DNA of 33,715 nucleotides from Sperchopsis tessellata (taxonomy: Eukaryota > Arthropoda > Insecta > Coleoptera > Hydrophilidae). A program made the position numbers and the translations under genes. The stretch spans positions 1 to 33,715 of the forward strand of contig JAWQRN010000220.1 of NCBI GenBank assembly GCA_033557685.1, in the 5' to 3' direction. The notes under the pieces were generated by a model. It did no database searches, had not been told where the DNA came from, and worked only from the letters and a program-made list of their open reading frames with translations. Below, in pieces: positions 21,620-31,571 of this stretch. Numbering within the stretch: position 1 is the first letter of the stretch; the number at the start of each line of letters is the position of its first letter.

Positions 21620-22030
21620 TATATTTACAGAGACCTCTTCCCTATTAAATCTTTGGAATGTATACCCTATATACTTGAATTCGTCCATTTGTTTTTCCTC
21701 ACTTCCACTCCTCCGTTTTTAATCTTCCACCTCCCTTCCCGAACATTATCACTTTCGATTTTGAATTCTTTCCTTTTTAAGAATTTTTCCGTTCTTCTTA
21801 TCATTCATCTTATTTCCATTGGTGTCTTAGTGACGAGCACTATGTCATCCACATATGCTCCTCTGGTCTAGCTTCCAGTCAATGATTATTCTATATCCTC
21901 AGCATATATGGAGAACAAGGCAGGACTCAATGGGCATCCATGTATAATTCTTCTCTCTGCCCAAAAATTGTCATATATTGTGCCATTTACTTTTATTATA
22001 TTTCTTGAAGTCCGTCTTCACTTCTCATAT
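21620..22030 (-). pseudogene. LINE reverse transcriptase fragment (family B)
   Basis: The minus strand from about 22030 reads IIKVNGTIYDNFWAERRII, then HGCPLSPALFSIYAEDIE, then GAYVDDIVLVTKTP (YVDD complement at 21843-21858), then RTEKFLKRKEFKIESDN. After shifts, DEFKYIGYTFQRF follows near 21660. This is RT palm motif B (GCPLSP) to the thumb. Family B is of the type common in insect genomes and is clearly different from family A: the spacing of YVDD to YLGY and the GRWK-type linker differ. Both ends are truncated. Confidence 0.72.
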
Positions 22031-22091
22031 ATATAGTACTGATATTTTATGGGATATTATGGTTTTTTGTTGAAATAAAAATTCTTTGTTT

Positions 22092-22117
22092 GACGTTTCG
22101 CAATTCAATGTGCTGCT
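22092..22117 (-). ncRNA. Possible Penelope-type motif, partial
   Basis: On the minus strand: ACATTGAATTGCGAAACGTC, followed by AAACAAAGAATTTTTATTTC. The GCGAAACGTC end fits the tail of the motif seen elsewhere in the window. The 5' half is not recognisable. Confidence 0.25.
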
Positions 22118-22262
22118 TTTTTAATTGTTTAGTCCTTTTTATTTAACATAAGTTCTAAAATTCGTTACAGAATTAGATTTTATTAAATTAACATGTTGGA
22201 ACTATGGTGGAACTTAGACAATATATTAATTTTTAATAAAAATAAAAAAATATATATATTTA

Positions 22263-22264
<2 letters not shown>

Positions 22265-22312
<48 letters not shown>

Positions 22313-22330
22313 TATGTATATATGTATATA
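22265..22330. repeat. (TA)n microsatellite with CATATATATG interruptions
   Basis: A TA tract followed by CATATATATGTATATATGTA. It directly precedes the repeated 80-90 bp sequence at 22331-22420, the same arrangement as at 33518-33660. Confidence 0.95.
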
Positions 22331-22420
22331 ATGTTTAAACATTCTCATTGTCACGCAGTAAATATTTCTATGTTTCAATTGTACTTAAATCATTTTGTAA
22401 ATTTTGTATAGCAAGTATAA
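22331..22420 (+). repeat. Dispersed repeat, copy 1, attached to a TA tract
   Basis: It starts ATGTTTAAACATTCTCATTG and continues AGTAAATATTTCTATGTTTC and AAATCATTTTGTAAATTTTG. A second copy with about a dozen differences and one short deletion lies at 33582-33660, in the same orientation and also right after a TA tract. Confidence 0.85.
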
Positions 22421-22435
22421 TTATATATATATATA

Positions 22436-24430
22436 TCCTCATAACCAACCACTATTCATCCACTACTGGACGAAGGCCTCCCCAAGATTCTTCCACTCAC
22501 CACGATTCTGCGTTCTTCAGAGTCTGACCCACCTGTTAGTTGGTCTTTGTATTGGTATTGTTGTCTCTCGGTTAATTCCTTAGACTATCAATAATCTGCT
22601 CGTCTTCTAAGATGTGCTGCCCATTTCCACTTTTGCGTCTTCAATGTCCGACATCTCTGACCTTAGTGTGACTTCTTATCCATGCACAGCGCTTTCTATC
22701 ACAAGTTCTCAAACCCATCATGTATCTCTCAATATGCGAGGCCTTTAACGTCCACGTCTCACTAGCATACGTCATAATAGGCAAAACACACTGATCCGCA
22801 ACCATGCGTTTCAAATCAAAGGCATCTGAGATTTAAATATGTTGCTTAGACGTCCATTTGTACTCGATGCAAGCTCTGTTCTTAGCGCTATCTCTAAAGA
22901 AATATCTCCATCCATCGTTATGAGCTAGCCCAAATACATATATGATGTTATGGTTTCGATTAGTGTGCCCTCAATGTACACATTGGCTGGCATAGCTAAA
23001 TTTTGTTTTACTAAGATTCGTCCTAAGGCCTACATCTTTACTTTCAGAATCCAGATCAATTTTTTTTCTTGGAGCTCTTTGATAGTGTGTGCAAATAACA
23101 CAATATCATCTGCAAATCTTAAATGGTTAATATATTCTTCATTCACTTTAACGCCCTTTTGTTCCCAATTTAGATCCCGGAACATATACTCTAAAGCTGC
23201 AGTGAAGAAATTTGGCGATATGGTGTCTCCTTGTCTAACACATTTTTGGATACAGAACATTTCTGTTTCTTGATGTAATTTAATTTTTGATGTGACTGTT
23301 TTATAGATGTTTTGAATTAGCTGTATGAATTCAGATGGAATGCTATTTTGGACCAAAGCTTTAAAAACTGTAGATGTCTTGATCGAGTTAAATGCTTTCT
23401 CGTAGTCTAGGAAATCACAACACCGTGTGAATGTGGTTAATAGTGCTATATCCCTTCCGAATAATTGTCCTATGGATTGATACAAATCGAATTGGTCTGT
23501 AAGGCGATTTGTTATTATTTTGATATGGATTTTATAAACCACAGATGTAAGACTGATAGGACGGTAATTATTCAGATCTTATATATATCTTTTTTTTTGG
23601 TGGAAATAGTTTCTGCATTTTTCTATGACGCTGGTACCTGTTTTGTTTCTATGCATTACGTATTCAGTTTTGCCAGAACTGTATATATCTTATCCCCAGC
23701 AATTTTTAGAATGCCAACGGCGATTCCGCCTTCTCCTGGTGTTTTTCCACACTTCATTGGTTTTAGAGCATGTGCAACTTCTGAGGGTAACATTAGTGGA
23801 ACGTCTTATATGGAAGAGATGTATTACGTTCATCTCAATATAGTTTTTGGTAAAACTTTCTAACCACTTCAAGGATTTCCTCTCTCTCATGAAATCTCTC
23901 ACCGTTTTTAGATCTGAGGGCTATTATTTACTTTTTCCCAATCATAAGTGTCTGTTTCACCTATTTATAGCTCCTATGCTACAGACTCTTTAAGTCTGGT
24001 AATTCTACAAGTCTGTTGCATCGTTTATTTCTACTGCCAAAATCTAAGGCACCTAAAACCTGATCCCCAGGTCGTTTTATTCCTACTTTTACATTAAAAT
24101 TGCCTAAAAATGTGTATATGAGCTCCCATGAAGATCTGCCACGTCTTCATAGATTGCTTCAACTGTCTTGTCTCAATGGCTGCTTGTTGGGGCATAATTT
24201 TACAGATTTTGGGGTTCATACCGCCTAGGGATATATATTTCTAATTTTGCGACCGGTATGCTCTTAAACTCGATTATTCAGTTTTTGTTTTTTGTGAATC
24301 ATGAAACCAACCCCACTATTTCTTCCATTACTAGTGCCGCGGTTGTAAAACATATGTCCACTTTTCAGTTGAATAAGCTCTCCTTTTCTTCGTATTTCGT
24401 AGATCCCTATGAATCTTGTTTAATTAATTT
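22436..24430 (-). pseudogene. LINE with endonuclease and reverse transcriptase (family C)
   Basis: From about 24420 down, the minus strand shows pieces of an APE-type endonuclease: FIGIYEIRRKGELIQLKSGH, RGTSNGRNSGVGFMIHKK and FLGNFNVKVGIKRPGDQ (about 24100; GDFNAKVG is usual). The RT lead-in follows (LKPMKCGKTPGEGGIA, about 23730; NNYRPISLTSVVYKI, about 23540). The palm DFLDYEKAF (catalytic Asp at residue 46 of the 23030-23542 frame) comes next, then VRQGDTISPNFFTAAL and LRFADDIVLFA (about 23105). Downstream are KRMVADQCVLPIMTYASETW (about 22795) and, at the C-terminus, NRGEWKNLGEAFVQ (about 22470). The very end abuts a short TA run (22418-22435). About 25 residues are missing just before DYEKAF. 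Both RT Asp boxes are intact, but stops and shifts break the frame. The domain order fits an RTE-like or related arthropod LINE. Confidence 0.88.
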
Positions 24431-25074
24431 TCTAGATCTAATTGTTTTGCTTCGCTGTATAATGAGCATTTTTTATAAAGCCGAACTTTTAATTTCTCCA
24501 TGTAGCTTGGAAATGGTAATATATATTTAATTTTTGTTTTGACCGTATTAATTTTCTCAAAACAGTAGTTACTTTTCCTCTAACTCAATAACTAACGGAG
24601 TCTAGTATCTAATATCTTCGAACATGCTTTACTTCCAAAAAATAAATAGCTTGAATTGCTGTCACTAAGCCTTCTCTATATCAACATTTATATTGCCTTT
24701 ATCATTTTTAATATATTTTCCATATTTCTTTTATTTTTAAAGCTTCGAAAATCTTTTGAACAGTGAAACTGCCAGTATTTGCTCCAGGTTCAACCTCTTC
24801 AATACATTGCGTGGCGTGTTATTCATTGTACACTTCTGCATTTCTAGTTTATTTGAATTAGTGCAAGTAATATGCCTCTTAAAAGTAATATATAATTTTT
24901 AATTAATTTCCAATTTCGATATATCAGGTCAGCTCTATACAACGTCTAGAATACGAATGAAAGATGAACTCATCCAGAGAATAATAATCCAATAGATGAA
25001 GGATCTGCGCCGTAGATGTGAAGAAAATCATTACCAATGAAAAATTGCGCAACAATTCCAAGAATTCTGGAGTC
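24431..25074. other. AT-rich stretch with one unassigned reading frame
   Basis: On the minus strand near 24730-24800 one frame reads IEEVEPGANTGSFTVQKIFE, which looks protein-like, but I cannot tie it to a family. A plus frame near 24960-25070 reads KDELIQRIIIQ-stop-MKDLRRRCEENHYQ and leads into the GC-rich island. No function is claimed. Confidence 0.3.
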
Positions 25075-25320
25075 CATCCGCATTCCAAGGCGTTTCAAGG
25101 GCACTAATCATGCGCAGGGCGTCGCGGCGTTGGCGTTCTACAACTTGATTTGAGGGTGGCGCGATCGAAGCTGATTCCACTTTGACATTCTCCTTCTCGA
25201 CTTGGTCCCCGGCATTTCCAGGAATTCTCTCGCAAAGGCTTCCAGATCGATAGTACCGCCCGAATTACCACCGCGAACCCCTCGCGAAAATACTGGCCCT
25301 TTTCCACGAATTTTCACATG
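25075..25320. other. GC-rich island of unknown origin
   Basis: It has about half G+C by eye (GCGCAGGGCGTCGCGGCGTT, GGGTGGCGCGATCGAAG, CCGCGAACCCCTCGCG) against an AT-rich background. The longest frame is minus 25104-25307 (67 aa, Arg/Ser-rich, containing REGFAVVIRAVLSIWKP). No domain is recognised. It is probably a fragment of a mobile element or a recent insertion; host exon or regulatory sequence is possible. Confidence 0.45.
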
Positions 25321-25324
25321 ACAA

Positions 25325-26200
25325 CTTTTCGAATACTAGGAGAAAACTTAAGCTTCAACCCACCCCAAAAGACTAATGAGTTTTGTAACTTGATATTGGA
25401 TATTGACACGAAGAATTTGTTTGTTACTTCTTGGCGTTACAGACACATAACAAGGAAATAAACTAAATTATGACGTAATGTCGGTCAATATATGACGGGA
25501 TTTTTTAAACGGGGTTATCGATAACTTCTTCATTTTATAGAAAGTGATTTTTAAATTAAGGATCTAACTTAATATTGCATGGCACAATCAAATGAACCTA
25601 GAATTTGGATAAAAAGCACATCTTTTATGTACATAATTTGGAAGATATATACGGGGAGACTTTTATTAGTTAAAATATGTTTTATGAGATCACGAGTTAG
25701 ATCGGATCATGATTTTCACTATTCATTCCTGTTACTGATATATGGTAATATTTTCCGGCTCTACCTTCGTTTGTGTTTCTAAATATGCTTATGTAATTAT
25801 CCAGTAATCTCTGTTAGTATTAGTATGTTATTAGAAAAGTTTCGGTCGTATATTTTTTACAAGAAACTTGATATTAAGAGGTTCAGTACTCCAGCGTAAA
25901 TAAAACACGAAACTACTGAAAAACACAACCTATTGGTGCTGCTCAATACAATAGATATGAACTTGATACAGTGAGATGAAATAAAAATGTTAAATGGGGT
26001 CATTACTCATTTGGATTCCATCCTATAAGAAGCGATTTTTGTTTTTAGGCGAAATTCCAATACTACCCTCAGTTTAATGGTATGGGATGAAATGCGAGAG
26101 TTAATTATGAGCTACGATATCTGATATAAAAATGATACGTTACTCTATTTAATTAAAACAAAGTGTGATTGCTATTAAAGTAGTTTCTTCCTTATGGCTG
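25325..26200. other. AT-rich stretch, nothing recognised
   Basis: The frame at 25579-25782 has no recognisable motif. Confidence 0.5.
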
Positions 26201-26229
26201 GTATTTTTGGGCGAAAACCGTGTAGAGCA

Positions 26230-26266
26230 GACGTTTCATCCACTATTTCAAAGGATATTTTCAAGG
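26230..26266 (-). ncRNA. Hammerhead-like Penelope motif
   Basis: On minus: CTTGAAAATATCC, loop, AGTGGATGAAACGTC, followed by TGCTCTACACGGTTTTCGCC. It lies about 15 bp beyond the last frame of the endonuclease remnant, where the terminal repeat is expected. The stem is TCC/GGA. The same downstream block (CTACACGGTTT) is found at the 33191-33230 copy. Confidence 0.5.
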
Positions 26267-26280
26267 CCAGCAGTGTAATT

Positions 26281-26760
26281 TCAAAGATTGAACTTAAAAC
26301 ACTGAACCAGAGTCGGTTGGATCATCCTTATATCCGCAAGGACTGGAATCGGATGGCTGTTATCTAGTGTAGGAGGAACGAAATGAGCCAGGGATGTCCT
26401 CCAAGCAATTTTAAGTTGAAAATCATAATCTTTGTTAATATTGCTAGGGTGATTATAAACATCAATGGCTTTTCTGCATTTTCTGGGGAAATGACTATGT
26501 ACAGCCACAGCTGATAATATGACCACGACGAATACAACGTTTGTGCTCCTTTAGACAAATAGCAATCGTACATTTGCTTTCTCTGATAGAAACTTGACTA
26601 CAAGAACAAGTGTTTTGTGAAACTTCTTCACTTTTCAGCAGGATGAGATCTTTTGCACAACGGATAATGCGATAGCTTTTGAATTGGAATGAAGACCGTT
26701 TTTATGTTAAATTTTCTTAGAATGTTGGCGATTTTAAGCTTCCAATCCGTGAATTGTTGC
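26281..26760 (-). pseudogene. Penelope-like element: C-terminal GIY-YIG endonuclease remnant
   Basis: From about 26750 down, the minus strand reads KIANILRKFNIKTVFIP, then after a shift SQNTCSCSQVSIRESKC and CLKEHKRCIRRG. The last piece is the family's R-LKEHxRxIR helix. Next comes CRKAIDVYNHPSNINKDYDF (from about 26490), matching the REAIEIxxHPxNINRDxG block that ends these proteins; the Glu usually found there is Lys here. The GIY box itself is lost. Frames shift at least twice. The remaining frame runs to 26281. Confidence 0.78.
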
Positions 26761-26942
26761 TTACACTTCAGGAGTATTTTTGACAGAGCTAGGTGGATTC
26801 CTGAAACGTCTTATTGACCGTCTCATATCAGTAACAGTTGTAAGTTTTTGGAATGTACATACCCTACTCCAGTCCTTGCCTAAATAAGCATGATCTGACC
26901 GATTCAGATTGTTGAGTTTATTTGTTGAAGAAACATCGATCG

Positions 26943-26980
26943 TGTTGAAAATGTCCTTTGCATCAGTGGACTAAACGTCG
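26943..26980 (+). ncRNA. Hammerhead-like Penelope motif, inverted copy
   Basis: GTTGAAAATGTCC, loop TTTGCATCA, GTGGACTAAACGTC. GTCC/GGAC can pair as stem II; the GAAAC box reads TAAAC here. Confidence 0.5.
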
Positions 26981-27189
26981 GCACCTATAAGATGTTTACC
27001 CGGAAATTCATATAGATAATAACTAAGGAAGTGTAAGACAGTTTTCTCCTTAATATGAACGTTTTGCCAATGTAATTTATTTTCTGAAAGGCAGCTGTTT
27101 CAGGAAACCAGTTCAGTGTTAATAGTAAAAGAAAGTTATAAAGTCATTTGGATTTTCGGGTAGTCGTGATAATAACAAAGTTTCTATTT

Positions 27190-27460
27190 AACAATTCGTT
27201 ACCTTAGTTCCTCTTTAATCGGCAAACTGTAGATCGAGGCGTTGTGGGTTTGAGGCGCATCCGGGGCGGTTGCTTTTTGTGAGTTTACTTGCCTTTCTGG
27301 AGGGGTGTAAACTAGTGGGTCTCATGTATTGTAGCTGATGAAGACCAAGTGCATATTACAGAATCCTATTCCAGGTGGAGCACTGGATGTAGACAAATTA
27401 CCTGGTAGTCTAATCCATGGAACCGGATATTGGCCATAGCAGCGTATATGGACGGACGCT
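27190..27460 (+). mobile_element. Probable tRNA-derived SINE
   Basis: AATCGGCAAACTGTAGATCG is followed by GTTGTGGGTTTGAGGC (B-box-like, about 27241-27256) and CGCATCCGGGGCGG. This is the tRNA-like head seen in many arthropod SINEs. A body with CCTATTCCAGGTGGAGC and GGATATTGGCCATAGCAGCG follows. The A box is poorly preserved. Confidence 0.45.
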
Positions 27461-27489
27461 AAATATACTAATATCGTAATAATCAATAA

Positions 27490-29440
27490 TCCATAAAATG
27501 TCACTTAATAATTTTTGTATGTATTATATTTTACGGGCTTGGAAGATGGCAGTTGTCTCTTTATTTCTCAATTATGCGAAAATATCTATGATTCATGAAA
27601 TCTCATTGTCGATTTTCATAAAGCTGCTAACATTTTCATAACTATTTTTATGAACGGACGGAAAAACTTACTAAGTGCTTTTTGTATTTTTCAGATGCGA
27701 CTAAAAGTTACATACATACCAAATTTCAGCAAAATCGGGTGAATATTTTAGAAAATAAACTGTTAGACAACAGTTGGCATATAAGTCGTAAATATTTGCA
27801 AAAGATTAGAGAAGTTTGCCAACACAAAGTGCAATTGGTCGTATTGTAAAAAAAGCCTGAAAGTAATTGTGTTGGTAACGTAGTTCATAGTTTGGTTGAA
27901 AGCAAAGGAGGCCAAGGCCAAAATAATTAAGACAGGAAGGAAAATGATAGTCATTATGTAAGAGAAGGTTCATTAATGAACTTCACCAGAAAATCTTCAA
28001 CAAAAATGAATCAGAGCCAATACATTCGCTGCAAGTAGCCCTGGTTACGGTACGTCGGGGTTACAGAAAAAGCTGCTGAAGATGAGAAGAACATGATACA
28101 ACTGGTTAAGAATAGAAACCAGGACTTACTGGAAGGCGTTCCTATATATATCGAACCATGCTGAAACACAGGACTTAACAGCACCTAGTCTAAGAGGCGA
28201 ATTAGGAGCAAAGAAAAATTAAATTTAGGCAACAGATGTAACTATATTCATAGAGGAGAATTCTATAGAAAAAATAATTCGATGGTAGGTATAAGAAAAG
28301 ATTCTGGTGCAGCAGGAGTTGGAGATAAATGAAAGCAATAAGTTTTGGAAGTATTCTTGGATCGAAGATAGGACATGGATGACCTGGTCCCTCCAACATT
28401 TACCTATGATGTATTTCCCAATGGATGGTGGCTACATTAGGAAATCATTTAATAAATTCTTCATTTCTAAATAATGATGAATCATCAGACATCATATGAC
28501 GAGGCATGTGGTGACTACGGTTACTCCGAACTATCTAGTTCTATTAGGTCTCCTTTAAATAATAAATAAGAAAAAGGAGTATAGAATCAGTTTCAGAATT
28601 GTGTACAAACAACTGAAGGAGTTATCTATAATGGCTAAATAGACATTTTTTGGGTTCTGAAGTGAAGTGATGGTGAAATGCGTGAAATTTTTTTCACTTA
28701 TTTGAAACATGAAAAATTGAACTACCAATAAAGTTATGTACATGTGCAGTCACTCCTGGTAAACTAAATTTCTATGGATGAGGAATTTTGAAAAATAGTT
28801 AAAAGCAATTGCGTATTTTATGGAAATTTAGAGTTAAACTTGTTGTAAAAATTAATCAAATGAGTTTTTACCCTGGCTTATGTCCAAGGGATATATGGTT
28901 TTTATTTATATTACCACCGAACTACAATTTTCATTTCATTTAGGAAAAAAATTAGGAATTCTTTCTAAATGATATAAATCTTATAATTACTACGAATAAT
29001 CCTTCTGATATGTCTCTATATATAGTGAACGTTGTGACCTCCGTAGGTTACAGTTGGCTTCAGTGTAGAAATGGTGAACTTTTCTAGCTGCTAAGTTCAA
29101 AATGTTACTTAGTGTAAAGTTATAAAAAAAAATCTAGTGGCATGCGTCCAAAATTGGACTATGTATTAATAGATTTAGGGAAGTTAATTAAATATGATAC
29201 ATTTTATAGCAATCTATTCATTTGAAATACTTTTCAGGTTTCGTTGCTCGTATATACACTGACAGTACACATAAAGAATTTCTCTTGTCAAATGACTTAT
29301 TTAGAGCAAGCACTTGGTGAATTAAATTGTTTTCAAATAAATAGTGAGATGCAAAAGTTTATAATAAAATTTATAATTTCGTTTTGGTTGGCTTATAGAC
29401 AAATTGCTCGAATAGTTAATTGTGTTGAGTTCATTTGTTT
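27490..29440. other. Mostly unassigned AT-rich stretch
   Basis: 27640-27770 includes TTATGAACGGACGGAAAAAC and ACATACCAAATTTCAGCAAA...ATCGGGTGAAT, wording common in arthropod DNA-transposon ends, without a definable element. 28010-28430 is less AT-rich, but its frames match nothing I know. 28440-29440 shows nothing. Confidence 0.4.
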
Positions 29441-29456
29441 AAGGCACATCACTCGC

Positions 29457-29493
29457 CCTGAAAATTTCCCTTGCAACAGTGTACGAAACGTTG
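29457..29493 (+). ncRNA. Hammerhead-like Penelope motif, solo copy
   Basis: CCTGAAAATTTCC, loop CTTGCAACA, GTGTACGAAACGTT. Upstream GTTGAGTTCATTTGTT resembles GTGAGTTCATTTCGTT beside the 33191-33230 copy. No endonuclease remnant is nearby, so this may be a solo terminal repeat. It lies within the open frame 29244-29552, which I do not believe is a gene. Confidence 0.45.
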
Positions 29494-29552
29494 GAACTTT
29501 TGTATTCCCTTTCCTACCAGGAAGCACTATTCATAGTTCCATATTTTCCTAG

Positions 29553-30664
29553 GAGTGTTTTCCGCATGAAAATGTATCTTGCTTCCCTTCGCCTTACAAT
29601 CACATTTCTTCAAAATCGAAAAGAACTATTATTGCTGAGTTAAGTGATATCCATAAGGGGAGGCTAAAATTTAAGATATGCAAACATAAAAAACCGATAT
29701 TTTGTTTACGGAAATTATTTTTAGAGGAAAAAATAAAATTGACCTGTTTGAGCGTTTTGTCGATAACCTAACCATGAACAAGTTATAAATTTTATTCTAC
29801 ACTTTTGATGCTCATTGTTTATAGTTTCAATTATAAATTAAAATTAAACTGTTCCAATTATTTCAAGTAATATGTGATTATTTGCATTTTCTGATTATTT
29901 GTGATATCTTTCCATGATGAACGGGTCCCATTTAAAATATTCGCTATCGTAAAGAAATATACTACTTCAAAGTGTTGTTTTAAACTTTAACGTTCTTAGG
30001 GCATACACCGCTATAATTCTACGAAAGCATGTCAGAGCACGTTTTCTTATATTTACCTTTGCTTCTGCTGTGATTTCCTTCCCACGAGTTTATTCAGATA
30101 TAAAACATAAAGAATTTGAAAATTCTGAAAACGACCCTTCCTCATGTGTGGCGGTAAGTATTCTTAGTGCCCATTCACCCGATGACTGCACACAATGAAG
30201 ATGAAAAATGGCCACGCCATTTGATTTGGCGCCTATCGTGAAAGATACCTGTTAATACACCAAAGGGCCTATGCTATGACTCACCACTTGGCTAGGCAGG
30301 TGCGCGAAGCAAGTATAGAGCGTTTTATTCAACACAAACAGGTCACAAGTAGGCATTGTTTCTCTACTGATGGGTAGACCGCTAATCAAACTTTTTTTTA
30401 TTTAGAAATAATAACGTATAAAATAAGTCAACTACAACCGGTCACTGACACATCTACCTGTTCTCGGTGGATGTTAACTAGATGACTCACTGACCGATAA
30501 TTTATGTTCGTCTCGAGTTTGGTGTTATATAACAGGTAGGGAAACAAAAAGAATATCTAATGACTTATATCATCCTTTCCCTGTTATGTAATGAAGAAGT
30601 ATGTAAACAATGTTATAATGGGCACATACAAAACCAAATTTAACACATTTGATTTAAATGTATA

Positions 30665-30705
<41 letters not shown>

Positions 30706-31571
30706 GTCAACAATATTGTTTAAATTGTGGTGTAATTGATACATAGTAACTCGAATTTTAGAGAAACAATGTTAAATTTTGGATTCTTGAGAAGGACTTT
30801 CATGTTGGAGAAAATTTTGGCGATCCAGTGTGACGCGCGTACTATTAATATACCCGCTAGAATACAGTTGTATTATTGATTATTGTGTTAATGTAAACTA
30901 ACCACTTTAAAATAAATACATTTTAAACTTGTGAAACTGTTATTTGTGACCCGGAAAAACATAATAATGTAATAATATTATAAAATTGTGTTCTTTCCAA
31001 TACTGACATAGGGCAATGCCGATTGAAACTTTTTGTTTGTTTTAAAATCTCAAAATTCATAGAAGCTGCATAAGTGGTAACAAAATATGTGAAATTTATC
31101 CACAAAATTTGCAATGGTAACATTTCAAGACATTATTGCATAATTAATTGTACTGTTGCTAAACTAATTCTGTATGGAATTTGGAATTAATCGGTGAAGT
31201 AGTATGTATGCAGTTGTGCTCTCAAGATTTTCAGTTACTCAGATATACATAGACATACACCCACATACATAATTACAGAAGTATTCCAATCGTGTTTAGG
31301 GGATCTCAAAATGTATAAATAAATGTATTGTGCAATTCAGAAACGAATAAACCATTTAATTATTTATATGAATAATGTTTCCGGTGAGAAGTATATTACA
31401 TTTAAATTAAGTATCTATTTTTGGATAAGTAGGCCTTCATCGCAAGTTAATTTTGTCTTATTTAAATAACTCTCCATTGCTGCCCGTTTATGATATTATA
31501 ATGGTAATTAATGCTATTTTTTCTATTAAGTTAGATGTTATTAGAGTCATAGCCCTCTAGATAGTTATTTT
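29553..31571. other. AT-rich spacer with a moderately GC-richer patch
   Basis: 30150-30320 is less AT-rich (GGCCACGCCATTTGATTTGG, CTAGGCAGGTGCGCGAAG), but I cannot assign it. 30523-30592 is a weak hairpin (TATAACAGGTAGGGA with TCCCTGTTATGTA). No supported gene. Confidence 0.4.
30668..30704. repeat. (TA)n microsatellite
   Basis: A pure AT/TA dinucleotide tract. Confidence 0.95.

Larger units (their letters stand above)
26230..26980 (-). mobile_element. Penelope-like element remnant bounded by inverted motif copies
   Basis: The core is the minus-strand GIY-YIG pseudogene at 26281-26760. At the lower edge (26230-26266, minus) and upper edge (26943-26980, plus) lie two copies of the shared motif in opposite orientation. 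Penelope-like elements are known for terminal repeats that can be inverted, so this fits an element reduced to its endonuclease end. Nothing recognisable as RT lies between 26760 and 26943. Confidence 0.6.

Noticed and set aside
22193..22411. 72-aa open frame rich in Tyr-Ile
   Set aside because: It is a translation of the (TA)n tract.
27763..27954. 63-aa minus-strand hydrophobic frame, possible membrane peptide
   Set aside because: The hydrophobicity is what AT-rich non-coding DNA gives on translation. There is no family match or gene context.
29244..29552. 102-aa open frame on plus
   Set aside because: No domain or codon pattern is recognisable, and it overlaps the hammerhead-like motif at 29457-29493, whose similarity to other copies is at DNA level.
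30523..30592. Hairpin TATAACAGGTAGGGA / TCCCTGTTATGTA as a terminator or MITE
   Set aside because: The arms are short and imperfect, there is no second copy, and no element boundary is visible.
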